Positions 24,064-32,970 are shown, counted from the stretch's first letter. The stretch: DNA of 64,000 nucleotides from Streptomyces sp. NBC_00878 (GCF_026341515.1 NZ_JAPEOK010000001.1:8990001-9054000), one strand, 5' to 3'. Numbers and translations are program-made. Notes: generated by a model from the letters alone, not told the origin.

Positions 24064-27000
24064 ATGACCGACACCGGCCAGGTCCCGGGCGAGGGACTGC
24101 CGGAGAACGCAGGCATGGTGGAACAGCCGGGCGTCCCCGCCCCCGGCGCGTACACCTACCTCTCCGAGTCCACCGCCGAAGACGAAGACCTGTTGCTGCT
24201 GCCGGGCGCCCAGGGAGCGTGGGGCAACGAAGTGGCCCCGCCTGCCCCGGCCCCCGTCGTCGAGACGGTCCACGAGCCGGGCCCGCACGAGACGTCGGGC
24301 CGCGACAGCGGCTCGGTCGACCTCAGCGCCGTCCGGATGTCCTCGCCCGCTCCGCAGCCGCCCGTCGCCCGTCGCCCCCTGCACCTCGGCCCGCCGACTC
24401 CGGACGGCGCCGGCAGCCCGGTGCGCTCCCTCGCGGACCGCGGCCCGGCGGGAGCGCCGGTCCACGCCGGTCGCGTACGGCAGGCCGGTCCGTCCACCGC
24501 CGGTCCTGAGTACCTCGACGTGCCACGGGACGACAACGCGCCGCAGGGCGCGACTCCCTGGGGCGCACAGCCGCAGGTCCAGCTGCGGGTCGCGCGCCCG
24601 GTGGTACAGGTCGGCTCCGAGGTGATGACTGCAGAAACGGTCTTCCCGGAGGCCCAGGACCAGGCCCAGGTACAGGCCCAGGCCCAGGCTCAGGTACTGG
24701 CCCAGGCTCAAGTCCAGGCCCAGGAGGGCCCGGAGAGCGGGGGAGCGCACGCCGGTGGCACGCCGGACGACGGGACCGCAACGGTCGCGGAGGCGGCGCA
24801 CGCCCCCGAGGCCGCGCACGCCCCCGACGCCGGGGATGTCCCGCCTGCGGGGGGTGCCCCACTCCCTGGCGGCGAGTCCGCTCCCGTCGACCAGGATCCC
24901 GCCGAGGCACCGGTCCCCGCCGAGGCGTCGGCCGTCGATCCCGTCCAGGTGGAGCAGGCGCAGCCCGTACATCTGGACCCGGGCGCCGCCGAGGTCCCCG
25001 AGGCCGAGGCCGCTCCCCTCCACGTCGTCGCCGACGCGCCCGAGGCCGCACCTGCTGCGGAGCCCGCGTACGTTCCTCAGCGGCCGCAAACGGTCCAGGC
25101 TCCGGAAGCCGTAGTCCAGGCCCCGGAAGTGGTTCAGGTCCAGGACTACGCGCAAGCCCCTCAGCTCGCGGACGGTTCGCTCTTCCCGCAGGCTCCGGAG
25201 ACGCCCGAAGTCGCCCAGGCCGCCCCGGAGTTCACGCACGCCCCTGACCTGCACCAGTTCCAGCAGCCCACGCCCTTCACGGTCGTGCCCGCGCCCGCGC
25301 ATGCGCACTTCCCGCAGCCGTCGGACGACGCCGGCCTGTACGCACCCGAGCCGCACGCGCCCGAGCCGCAGCCGGCCGAGGCGCGCATGGCCGAGCCGCA
25401 CCTGCACGAGGCGAGCCTGTCCGAGGCACACCAGCCTCCGTCGGCGGCTGACGAGGTGCAGCCCGCGCCCGCGCACATGGAGCAGGACCCGCAGGCCGCG
25501 TACGCGGCGGAGCAGCACTTCCAGGACCCGGCCGCCCAGTTCACCGAAACCGGCCCGCAGGCCGGGTTCCCGCAGCCGGAACAGCAGCCGCAGCCGCTGG
25601 AAACCGCGCCCGGCGTGGAGGAGGCGGAGGGGGCGGAAGGAGCAGCCCCGGCTCAGGACGCCGCCCAGCCCCCGCAGTTCGCGGAGCCCGCCGAGCCCGC
25701 CGAGCCCGCCGAAGCACCCGCCCAGACCACCGCCGACCTCGACCCCTCGCAGGCGGCGCCGTTCGGCACCGCCGCGGTGGCGGAGGCACCGGACCCGGTC
25801 GCGGTACCGGACCCGGTCGAGGCACCCGAACCGGCAGCGGCCCACGGCGACTCGACGCACAGCCACGACCCCCACAGCCACGACCCCCACAGCCATGACC
25901 CTCACAGCCACGAGCCCCACGACGAAGCCGCCGTTCCCACGGCCGTACCCACGGAGTCGGCCCACGCGGAACAGCCGGTGGGCCAGTTCGTACCGGTCGA
26001 CGGCACCGTCCCGACCAGCCCGCACCTGGCTCCGACCCCGCCGCACGCCATGACAGTGCCACCGTTCCCGGAGGAGCCCGCCGAGCAGCCCGTCGAGGAG
26101 ACGGCGGACCCGGTCGCGGCGACCGCCGAGCAGCCCGCGCCAGGGCGCGAACCCGCGCCCGCGGAGGAGCCCGTACTCGTCCTGCCCGCCCCCCGGGAGC
26201 CCGAGCAGACCCCCGAGGCCGAGGCAACTCCCGGACCGGAGGCTCCGGTCGAGGACCAGCACCAAGACCAGGACCGGCAGCAGGACCAGGACCAGCACCA
26301 AGACCACGACCGGCAGCAGGACCAGGACCAGGACCACGACGCGGAGCCCGTAGCCGCACAGCACGCGGAGGATCTGGACACCAGGGCAGCCGACCAGGAG
26401 GGGAGCACGGCCGCCGTGGCGGAGACGAGGGAGCCCACCGGTCCGGCCGCGCCCGGCTATGGCGACGCCGAGCGCGAGGCGGTGCTGCGCGTGATGCATG
26501 AGCGCCGGGACATCCGCAACGGCTTCCGCAGCGACCCCATCCCGCACGACGTGCTGCTCCGCGTTCTGGAGGCGGCCCACACGGCGCCGTCCGTCGGCCA
26601 CTCCCAGCCGTGGGACTTCGTCGTCATCCGCTCGGCGGAGACCCGGCGCACGATGCACGAACTGGCCCAGCGCCAGCGCGAGGCGTACGCCAAGTCGCTG
26701 CCCAAGGGCCGCGCGAAGCAGTTCAAGGAACTGAAGATCGAGGCGATCCTCGACACCCCGGTGAACATCGTCGTCACCGCGGACCCGACCCGGGGCGGCC
26801 GTCACACGCTCGGCCGCCACACCCAGCCGCAGATGGCGCCGTACTCCTCCGCGCTCGCGGTCGAGAACCTCTGGCTCGCCGCACGGGCCGAGGGCCTGGG
26901 CGTGGGCTGGGTCAGCTTCTTCGACGAGCGGGAGATGGTCCGCGAACTGGGCCTGCCCGAGCACCTGGAGGTCGTCGCCTACCTCTGCGTCGGATACGTC

Positions 27001-28173
27001 GACGAGTTCCCGGAGGAGCCCGAGCTGATGCAGGCGGGCTGGTCCAAGCGCCGCCCGCTGTCGTGGGTCGTCCACGAGGAGACGTACGGCCGTCGCGCGC
27101 TGCCCGGCGAGGAGCCGCACGACCTGCTCGCCGAGACCGTCTCCAACATCCGCCCGCTGGACGCGAAGGCGCTCGGCGAGGCGTGGGAGCGCCAGAAGCG
27201 CATGACCAAGCCGGCCGGGGCGCTCGGCATGCTGGAGATCATCTCCGCCCAGCTCTCGGGCCTGTCCCGGATGTGCCCGCCGCCGATCCCGGAGCCCGCG
27301 GCCGTCGCGATCTTCGCGGGCGACCACGGTGTGCACGCCCAGGGCGTCACTCCGTGGCCGCAGGAGGTCACCGGTCAGATGGTGGCCAACATCCTCGGCG
27401 GCGGAGCGGTCTGCAACGCCTTCGCCAACCAGGTCGGCGCCGAGGTCTGCGTCGTGGACGTGGGTGTGGCCTCCGACCTGCCTGCGACCCCGGGCCTCCT
27501 GCCGCGCAAGGTCCGTGCGGGCACGGCGGACATGACGACGGGCCCCGCGCTGACCCGCGAGGAGGTCAGGGCGGCCATCGAGGTGGGCGTCGAGACGGCT
27601 CGCGACCTCGTGGCAGCCGGCAACAAGGCCCTGATCACGGGCGAGATGGGCATCGCCAACACCACCGCGTCGGCCGCCCTGATCGCCGTCTTCACGGACA
27701 GCGACCCGGCCGACGTCACCGGCCGTGGCACCGGCATCAACGACGAGACCCTGGCCCGCAAGACCGAGGTCGTGCGCCGCGCCCTGGAACTGCACCAGCC
27801 GGACCCGGCCGACCCGATCGGCGTCCTCGCGGCCATCGGCGGCCTGGAACACGCCGCGATGGTGGGCCTCCTGCTGGGCGGCGCTTCCCTCCGCACCCCG
27901 GTGATCCTGGACGGCGTCAGCGCGGGAGCGGCGGCCCTGGTGGCGCGCGCCATCGCCCCCGAGGTACTGGCGGCCTGCATCGCGGGCCACCGCAGCGCCG
28001 AGCCCGGCCACGTAGCGGCCCTCAACAAGCTGGGCCTGCGCCCCCTGGTCGACCTCGACCTCCGCCTCGGCGAGGGCACGGGCGCACTCCTGGCTCTCCC
28101 GGTGGTCCAGAGCGCGGCGCGTGCGATGCACGAGGTGGCGACGTTCGACTCGGCCGGGGTAACCGAGAAGTAG
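24064..28173 (+). CDS. cobT: Fusion: long disordered His-rich region + BluB-type nitroreductase + CobT
   Basis: 1369 residues from ATG 24064. Residues 1 to about 795 are Pro/Ala/Glu/Gln-rich and surely disordered, with repeats such as QAQVQAQAQAQV, a His cluster of four SHDPH-type repeats at about 598-621 and an Asp/Gln/His run at about 731-760. Residues about 797-1010 are a nitroreductase of the BluB (5,6-dimethylbenzimidazole synthase) type: RRDIRNGFRSDPIP, APSVGHSQPWDFVV, GLGVGWVSFFD. Residues about 1030-1369 are CobT, nicotinate-nucleotide:dimethylbenzimidazole phosphoribosyltransferase (FAGDHGVHAQGVTPWP, GEMGIANTTASAAL). It would make and activate the B12 lower ligand in one chain. The His-rich linker could bind cobalt, which is inference. 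Confidence 0.9.
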   Translation: MTDTGQVPGEGLPENAGMVEQPGVPAPGAYTYLSESTAEDEDLLLLPGAQGAWGNEVAPPAPAPVVETVHEPGPHETSGRDSGSVDLSAVRMSSPAPQPPVARRPLHLGPPTPDGAGSPVRSLADRGPAGAPVHAGRVRQAGPSTAGPEYLDVPRDDNAPQGATPWGAQPQVQLRVARPVVQVGSEVMTAETVFPEAQDQAQVQAQAQAQVLAQAQVQAQEGPESGGAHAGGTPDDGTATVAEAAHAPEAAHAPDAGDVPPAGGAPLPGGESAPVDQDPAEAPVPAEASAVDPVQVEQAQPVHLDPGAAEVPEAEAAPLHVVADAPEAAPAAEPAYVPQRPQTVQAPEAVVQAPEVVQVQDYAQAPQLADGSLFPQAPETPEVAQAAPEFTHAPDLHQFQQPTPFTVVPAPAHAHFPQPSDDAGLYAPEPHAPEPQPAEARMAEPHLHEASLSEAHQPPSAADEVQPAPAHMEQDPQAAYAAEQHFQDPAAQFTETGPQAGFPQPEQQPQPLETAPGVEEAEGAEGAAPAQDAAQPPQFAEPAEPAEPAEAPAQTTADLDPSQAAPFGTAAVAEAPDPVAVPDPVEAPEPAAAHGDSTHSHDPHSHDPHSHDPHSHEPHDEAAVPTAVPTESAHAEQPVGQFVPVDGTVPTSPHLAPTPPHAMTVPPFPEEPAEQPVEETADPVAATAEQPAPGREPAPAEEPVLVLPAPREPEQTPEAEATPGPEAPVEDQHQDQDRQQDQDQHQDHDRQQDQDQDHDAEPVAAQHAEDLDTRAADQEGSTAAVAETREPTGPAAPGYGDAEREAVLRVMHERRDIRNGFRSDPIPHDVLLRVLEAAHTAPSVGHSQPWDFVVIRSAETRRTMHELAQRQREAYAKSLPKGRAKQFKELKIEAILDTPVNIVVTADPTRGGRHTLGRHTQPQMAPYSSALAVENLWLAARAEGLGVGWVSFFDEREMVRELGLPEHLEVVAYLCVGYVDEFPEEPELMQAGWSKRRPLSWVVHEETYGRRALPGEEPHDLLAETVSNIRPLDAKALGEAWERQKRMTKPAGALGMLEIISAQLSGLSRMCPPPIPEPAAVAIFAGDHGVHAQGVTPWPQEVTGQMVANILGGGAVCNAFANQVGAEVCVVDVGVASDLPATPGLLPRKVRAGTADMTTGPALTREEVRAAIEVGVETARDLVAAGNKALITGEMGIANTTASAALIAVFTDSDPADVTGRGTGINDETLARKTEVVRRALELHQPDPADPIGVLAAIGGLEHAAMVGLLLGGASLRTPVILDGVSAGAAALVARAIAPEVLAACIAGHRSAEPGHVAALNKLGLRPLVDLDLRLGEGTGALLALPVVQSAARAMHEVATFDSAGVTEK

Positions 28174-28194
28174 GCGGACCCGCACGTGCGGGGA

Positions 28195-28213
28195 CTGGGG
28201 GCAGAGCCCCCAG
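28195..28213 (+). terminator. Terminator after bluB-cobT
   Basis: CTGGGGGC-AGA-GCCCCCAG is a perfect 8-bp stem with a 3-base loop. A 14-base palindrome CCCGCACGTGCGGG (28179-28192) lies directly before it. Both fall within 40 bases of the cobT stop. Confidence 0.65.
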
Positions 28214-28355
28214 TTTCGGGAAGGGGTGGGCCTGGGGAAAGAAACTCCACCCACCCCAGCCCCCCGCCACCCCGCACCATAAAATCCGCACGTCAGGCCC
28301 GCTCCAAGGCAGCAGCGCGCCCACCCGCACCACCCGCATGAGGAGCCGCACCTCC

Positions 28356-29600
28356 ATGGCCGAAAACCCCGCCTACCCCGTAGGCCTCCGCCTCACCGGC
28401 CGCCGCGTAGTAGTCCTCGGCGGCGGCCAGGTGGCCCAACGCCGCCTCCCGGCCCTCATCGCGGCGGGCGCGGACATCCACCTCGTGTCCCCGGCCGCCA
28501 CCCCCTCCGTCGAGGCGATGGCGGACGCGGGCGAGCTGACCTGGACACGGCGTCCGTACGAGCCGGGCGACCTCGCGGGAGCCTGGTACGCCCTGATCGC
28601 CACCAGGGACCCCGAGGCGAACTCCGCCGCCTCCGCCGAAGCGGAGGCGCACCGCGTGTGGTGTGTCCGCTCGGACGACGCGGACGCGGCGACGGCCTGG
28701 ACCCCGGCGACGGGCCACAGCGAGGGCGTCACGATCGCCGTCCTCACGACGAACGCGAAGGGCCGCGACCCTCGCCACACGGCGGCCATCCGGGACGCGG
28801 TCGTGGAAGGCCTCCGCGACGGCACCCTGGTCGCGCCCCACCACCGCACCCGCACCCCCGGCGTCGCCCTGGTCGGCGGCGGCCCCGGCGACCCGGACCT
28901 GATCACGGTCCGCGGCCGCCGCCTCCTCGCGGAGGCGGACGTGGTCATCGCCGACCGCCTCGGCCCCCGCGACCTCCTCGCGGAACTCCCGCCGCACGTC
29001 GAGGTGATCGACGCGGCGAAGATCCCGTACGGCCGCTTCATGGCCCAGGAGGCCATCAACAACGCGCTGATCGAGCATGCCAAGCAGGGCAAGGCGGTCG
29101 TCCGGCTGAAGGGCGGGGATCCGTACGTCTACGGCCGTGGCATGGAGGAGGTCCAGGCGCTGGCCGAGGCGGGCATCGCCTGCACGGTCGTCCCCGGCAT
29201 CTCCAGCTCGATCTCCGTTCCCGGAGCGGCGGGCATCCCGGTCACGCACCGCGGAGTCGCCCACGACTTCACAGTCGTCAGCGGTCACATCGCCCCCGAC
29301 GACGAACGCTCCCTGGTCGACTGGGCGGCCCTCGCCAAGCTCCGCGGCACCCTGGTGATCCTGATGGGCGTGGACAAGATCGGCGCCATCGCCCGTACGT
29401 TGATGGACAACGGCAAGTCGGCGGACACCCCGGTGGCCGTCGTCCAGGAGGGCACGACCGCCGCGCAGCGCAGGGTCGACGCGACGCTTGCCACGGTTGC
29501 CGAGACCGTACTCGCCGAGAACGTGAAGCCCCCGGCGGTCATCGTCATCGGCGAGGTCGTGACAGTGCGCCCGGACAGCTTGTCGCCGACGTCCGAGTAA
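28356..29600 (+). CDS. cobA: Uroporphyrinogen-III C-methyltransferase with N-terminal SirC-like dehydrogenase domain
   Basis: 414 residues from ATG 28356, after ATGAGGAGCCGCACCTCC. Residues 1-150 form an NAD-binding precorrin-2 dehydrogenase-like domain (RRVVVLGGGQVAQRRLPAL, VWCVRSDDADAATAW). Residues about 165-410 form SUMT: GVALVGGGPGDPDLITVRG, RLKGGDPYVYGRG, VVPGISSSISVPGAAGIP and THRGVAHDFTVVSGH. It makes precorrin-2, the entry to cobalamin and sirohaem, and may oxidise it to sirohydrochlorin. The CysG-like order is complete except that a ferrochelatase residue cannot be judged. Third cob gene of the region. Confidence 0.93.
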   Translation: MAENPAYPVGLRLTGRRVVVLGGGQVAQRRLPALIAAGADIHLVSPAATPSVEAMADAGELTWTRRPYEPGDLAGAWYALIATRDPEANSAASAEAEAHRVWCVRSDDADAATAWTPATGHSEGVTIAVLTTNAKGRDPRHTAAIRDAVVEGLRDGTLVAPHHRTRTPGVALVGGGPGDPDLITVRGRRLLAEADVVIADRLGPRDLLAELPPHVEVIDAAKIPYGRFMAQEAINNALIEHAKQGKAVVRLKGGDPYVYGRGMEEVQALAEAGIACTVVPGISSSISVPGAAGIPVTHRGVAHDFTVVSGHIAPDDERSLVDWAALAKLRGTLVILMGVDKIGAIARTLMDNGKSADTPVAVVQEGTTAAQRRVDATLATVAETVLAENVKPPAVIVIGEVVTVRPDSLSPTSE

Positions 29601-29664
29601 CCCCGGGTAACACAACCCGTTCCAAGCCGTTGGCACCACACCCAGGACAAGGCAGTATCACCCT

Positions 29665-30483
29665 GTGGCCGATCTCATCACCGTTGAGGACCCAGCCGAC
29701 CCCCGTCTGCGTGACTACACGGGCCTGACCGACGTGGAGCTGCGCCGCAAGCGAGAACCCGCCGAGGGCCTGTTCATCGCCGAGGGCGAGAAGGTCATCA
29801 GACGGGCCAAGGACGCCGGATACGAGATGCGCTCGATGCTGCTCTCCGCCAAGTGGGTCGACGTCATGCGCGACGTCATCGACGAACTGCCGGCCCCGGT
29901 GTACGCGGTCAGCCCGGACCTCGCCGAACAGGTCACCGGCTACCACGTGCACCGAGGCGCCCTCGCCTCCATGCAGCGCAAGCCGCTGCCGACCCCGGAC
30001 GACCTGCTCCAGACGGCCCGCCGGGTCGTCGTCATGGAGTCGGTCAACGACCACACCAACATCGGCGCGATCTTCCGCAGTGCCGCCGCCCTCGGCATGG
30101 ACGCGGTCCTGCTGTCCCCCGACTGCGCGGACCCGCTCTACCGGCGCTCGGTGAAGGTCTCCATGGGCGCGGTCTTCTCCGTCCCGTACGCCCGTCTGGA
30201 CACCTGGCCCAAGGGCCTGGAGTCGGTCCGGGAGGCGGGCTTCGGCCTCCTCGCGCTCACCCCGGACGAGAAGGCCAAGACCCTCGACGAGGTGGCCCCG
30301 CACCGGATGGAACGGGTCGCCCTGATGCTCGGCGCGGAGGGCGACGGCCTGTCCACCCAGGCCCTGGTGGCGGCGGACGAATGGGTCCGCATCCCCATGG
30401 CCCACGGCGTCGACTCCCTGAACGTGGGAGCGGCGGCAGCGGTGGCGTTCTACGCGGTGGCGACTGGCAGACCGCGGAGCTAG
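29665..30483 (+). CDS. TrmH/SpoU-family RNA 2'-O-methyltransferase
   Basis: 272 residues from GTG 29665. An N-terminal RNA-binding part (LRRKREPAEGLFIAEGEKVIRRA) precedes a knotted SPOUT domain with the three diagnostic motifs: VNDHTNIGAIFRSAAALGMDAVLL (motif 1, catalytic Asn/Arg), VALMLGAEGDGL (motif 2) and IPMAHGVDSLNVGAAAAVAFY (motif 3). It methylates a ribose 2'-OH in rRNA or tRNA using SAM; some relatives give thiostrepton-type resistance, but the target cannot be assigned. It lies 64 bases after cobA and has no evident tie to it. Confidence 0.92.
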   Translation: MADLITVEDPADPRLRDYTGLTDVELRRKREPAEGLFIAEGEKVIRRAKDAGYEMRSMLLSAKWVDVMRDVIDELPAPVYAVSPDLAEQVTGYHVHRGALASMQRKPLPTPDDLLQTARRVVVMESVNDHTNIGAIFRSAAALGMDAVLLSPDCADPLYRRSVKVSMGAVFSVPYARLDTWPKGLESVREAGFGLLALTPDEKAKTLDEVAPHRMERVALMLGAEGDGLSTQALVAADEWVRIPMAHGVDSLNVGAAAAVAFYAVATGRPRS

Positions 30484-30600
30484 GGAGGCGCCCCTTCGGG
30501 GGCGCGGGGCTGTGGCATTGTGCGGCTCCTCCCCCACTCTCGGCTTCGCTCGAGCGGGGGGACCCCCACCGTGGGCGCGACCAGCCACAACGCACCCGCA
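30484..30600 (+). repeat. Streptomyces intergenic palindromic element, copy 6, carrying a second nested element
   Basis: Head GGGGCGCGGGGCTGTGGCAT, TGCGGCTC, then an interruption at 30529-30568, then GGGCGCGACCAGCCACAACG. The interruption (minus strand: TGGGGGTCCCCCC ... GTGGGGGAG, 40 bases) has the same ends as the 36-base insert at 32236-32271. One small palindromic family has therefore inserted into another. Confidence 0.75.
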
Positions 30601-30614
30601 GCCGGAAAACACAC

Positions 30615-31901
30615 TCACCCGCCGAGCTGAACCCCGCTGCTGTGCTGGTACGACTGCTCCAGCCGTATGTCCGTACCCGCATCTCCATCACCAAGCCCCC
30701 GGTCGGGCCCCTGACACCCCTGCGCGGCCGCAATCCCCAACGCCACCAACAACGTCACCACCACAAAGACAAACAACCGCTGCCGCAACAACCGCGGATT
30801 GGCGGGCCGCCGCCCGGTCCCGGTGGTCCGCGGCCCCGGACGCCCCGTCCCACTTCGGGGCGGCCCGGGCCGACTCCCCGTACCGGAGGACCGCGAGGGC
30901 ACCGGACGCGCCCCCGACCGCGACGGGGGACTACCGTTCCCGTTGCCGCGAGGCGACGACGACCCCTGCGTCCGCCGCTGCGTCCGCTGCTCCGGGTAGC
31001 TCTCGGTCAGCCGCCCGGTCGGCCGCTCGGCCTCGGCGGTACGGGGCGCGGGCGGCCGGGTGTCGCTCATGCCGTGCGCCTCCCGGGCCGCGATCTCCTT
31101 GAGCCGCAGCGACAGCTGGAGCGTGCTGGGCCGCTCCTCGGGGTCCTTCGCCAGACAGGCCCGGACAAGCGGAGCCAGCGCGTCCGGGACGCCGTGCAGG
31201 TGCGGTTCCTCGTGCACCACTCTGTAGAGCATCACTTCGGAACTGCCGTGTCCGAAGGGCGAGTCCTGGGTCGCCGCGTAGGCCAGCGTGGCCCCCAGGG
31301 CGAACACGTCCGTGGCCGGCGTGACGGCCGCGCCCCGCACCTGCTCCGGCGCCAGGAACCCGGGCGACCCCACCGCCGTACCGACATGCGTGAGCGTGCT
31401 CGCGCCGGTCGCCCAGGCGATGCCGAAGTCGATGATGCGTGGCCCCTTCGGGGACAGCAGGATGTTCGACGGCTTCAGGTCACGGTGGACGACACCGGCC
31501 TCGTGCACGGCGACGAGTCCCTCGGAGAGGGCGGCGCCGACGGCCGCGACCTCGGCCGCGCGGAGCGGGCCTTCCTCGTTGACCTTGTCGTGCAGCGAGG
31601 GGCCGGGTACGTACTGCGTCGCGAACCACGGCCGGTCGGCTTCCAGATCCGCGGCGACCAGCCGTGCGGTGCAGCCGCCCCGGATCCGCCGTGCCGCCGA
31701 CACCTCGCGCGCGAACCGCGACCGGAACTCCTGATCCTCCGCCAGGTCCGGCCGGATCACCTTCAGCGCGACCCGCTGGCCACGCCGGTCGGAGCCCAGA
31801 TAGACAACGCCCATCCCGCCCGCGCCGAGCCGTCGGTGAAGCCTGAACGAGCCGACGACACGCGGGTCCTCGCGCCTCAGGCGCATCATCGCCATGTCCA
31901 T
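30615..31901 (-). CDS. Ser/Thr protein kinase (Hanks type), membrane-anchored
   Basis: 428 residues; start at ATG 31899-31901 (MDMAMMRLRREDPRVVG), with another in-frame ATG two codons later. The kinase domain is complete: LGAGGMGVVYLG (about 24-35), VALKVI, VHRDLKPSNILL, IIDFGIA, the GSPGFLAPEQVRG activation loop and DVFALGATLAYA. A Ser/Pro/Arg/Gly-rich juxtamembrane region (about 285-370) leads to one membrane helix (LFVFVVVTLLVALGIAAAQG) and a short external tail, with no PASTA repeats. It probably phosphorylates local cytosolic targets in response to an unknown signal. It converges with the SpoU gene across a repeat element. Confidence 0.93.
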   Translation of the reverse strand: MDMAMMRLRREDPRVVGSFRLHRRLGAGGMGVVYLGSDRRGQRVALKVIRPDLAEDQEFRSRFAREVSAARRIRGGCTARLVAADLEADRPWFATQYVPGPSLHDKVNEEGPLRAAEVAAVGAALSEGLVAVHEAGVVHRDLKPSNILLSPKGPRIIDFGIAWATGASTLTHVGTAVGSPGFLAPEQVRGAAVTPATDVFALGATLAYAATQDSPFGHGSSEVMLYRVVHEEPHLHGVPDALAPLVRACLAKDPEERPSTLQLSLRLKEIAAREAHGMSDTRPPAPRTAEAERPTGRLTESYPEQRTQRRTQGSSSPRGNGNGSPPSRSGARPVPSRSSGTGSRPGPPRSGTGRPGPRTTGTGRRPANPRLLRQRLFVFVVVTLLVALGIAAAQGCQGPDRGLGDGDAGTDIRLEQSYQHSSGVQLGG

Positions 31902-32097
31902 CCCCGCTGCCCGGTCCGTTTGACGAGCCACAGCTTACGTATACGCGGCCGGGTGCGCGCAGAGGCCGCGCCCTCACGTCCCGATCGATTGTCAGTGCCG
32001 GGTGGGAAACTTGAAAAGTGGTCAGGGGACGGGGGAGTCGGGCGGCGTTGAGCTGCGCGAATCCCCAACCATCCGTCGCAGAAGGGGGATTGGGCCC

Positions 32098-32396
32098 ATG
32101 AAGGGCGATCGCGTGGAGATAGTGGTCGACGCGGGGGACACGACGCGTACGTACGAGGTGGTGGCGAGCCGTGCGGGCCGCCGGGTGGAGACGGCGGTCC
32201 GCAGGGGGGTGGTCGAAGTGAGCGAAGTCACCCGCTGGGGGTCCCCCCACGTCTTTAAGGCAGTGGGGGAGGGTCGGTCGTCCGCACGGCTCGCTTCATG
32301 GCCACCAGGGTGCTCGCCCTCGTCGAGCAGCCGGTCCCGAGGGAGGACAGCTCGGAACAGACTGGACGTCCCCTCCGGGAAACCCCTGAGACCTAG
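32098..32396 (+). pseudogene. Small conserved-type gene frameshifted by a 36-nt palindromic insert
   Basis: ATG 32098 begins MKGDRVEIVVDAGDTTRTYE and continues to VEVSEVTR. The insert at 32236-32271 follows. After it, sensible coding resumes in another frame (VVRTARFMATRVLALVEQP, from about 32277) and ends at TAG 32394-32396. Without the insert the protein would be about 85-90 residues, basic then acidic, of unknown function. As it stands the ATG frame runs on to 32463 with an unrelated Pro/Ser/Arg tail (121 residues). The two coherent halves flanking a repeat element make an insertional frameshift the simplest explanation. Confidence 0.65.
32236..32271 (+). mobile_element. 36-nt palindromic mini-element
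   Basis: TGGGGGTCCCCCCAC, a 12-base centre, then GTGGGGGAG. CCCCCAC and GTGGGGG pair perfectly around the centre. The same ends occur in the 40-base element at 30529-30568 (opposite strand). Too short to encode anything; it would be moved passively, as a MITE or REP-type sequence. Confidence 0.55.
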
Positions 32397-32562
32397 GACC
32401 TCTTCTCCACCCAGGGGAGTACTCCGCAGGTCACCGGTCATCCTCGGGGAGGCCCGGCAATAGGTACGAGGGCATGACGACCCGCGCTCGTCCCACGCAT
32501 AGATTTGTTGTCAAGCGGCGGGTGCAGCACTCGTCCCCCGAGGTCAGACACCCGCCGCTGCC

Positions 32563-32621
32563 AGACAGCAGAGGCTTTTCACCAGGCAACAGACTTTCAC
32601 CGGACAGCAGACTTTCAACAG
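32563..32621 (+). repeat. Three direct repeats of about 20 bases before a small membrane-protein gene
   Basis: Units start at 32563, 32584 and 32602 and share CA(A/G)CAGACTTTCA(A/C)C or a close variant. They end 20 bases before the start codon at 32641. Direct repeats at this position could be a regulator site or part of the leader RNA. Confidence 0.5.
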
Positions 32622-32640
32622 AACGGTCAGGAGAGGGACC

Positions 32641-32850
32641 ATGGCGGACACAGCATCGCGGACCATGATCCGCACGCAGGGACGCAAGGCGTACAGCGCC
32701 GCGTTCGATTCCAGCCGGTCCGGCCGACGCCACCCCCTGGTGGCGACGGCGATGGTCCTCCCTCTGGCCACCCTGCTCGTAGTCGTCTTCGGCGGCTGGG
32801 AAGCAGTGGTCACACAGGCGTCGTCCGTGGGCGTGATGCTGGGGCGCTGA
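32641..32850 (+). CDS. Small single-pass membrane protein of unknown function
   Basis: 69 residues from ATG 32641, preceded by a strong ribosome site (CAGGAGAGGGACC). The N-terminal half is polar and basic (RTQGRKAYSAAFDSSRSGRRH), followed by one hydrophobic segment (PLVATAMVLPLATLLVVVFGG, about 32-52) and a short outside tail ending SSVGVMLGR. Codon third positions are strongly GC-biased, supporting expression. I do not recognise a functional family. An unusually strong terminator follows at 32937. Confidence 0.7.
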   Translation: MADTASRTMIRTQGRKAYSAAFDSSRSGRRHPLVATAMVLPLATLLVVVFGGWEAVVTQASSVGVMLGR

Positions 32851-32936
32851 GCGGCGCCCCAGGCCCGGAAGAGCGGTCCGGGCGGGGACATCCGGCCATG
32901 AAACCCCGTGGGGACGGGGGTGCGGCGGACGGCAAA

Positions 32937-32970
32937 AATGCGGGCGCAGCTGGGGAGCTGCGCCCGCATT
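32937..32970 (+). terminator. Strong bidirectional terminator
   Basis: AATGCGGGCGCAGCT (32937-32951) and AGCTGCGCCCGCATT (32956-32970) are a perfect 15-bp stem around GGGG. The stem is preceded by GGCAAA and followed by TTTGCC, which could extend it. Confidence 0.8.

Noticed and set aside
24040..28254. A 1,400-codon minus-strand open frame opposite bluB-cobT
   Set aside because: Shadow of a very GC-rich gene; it has no ribosome site, and the plus-strand frame encodes two recognisable enzymes.
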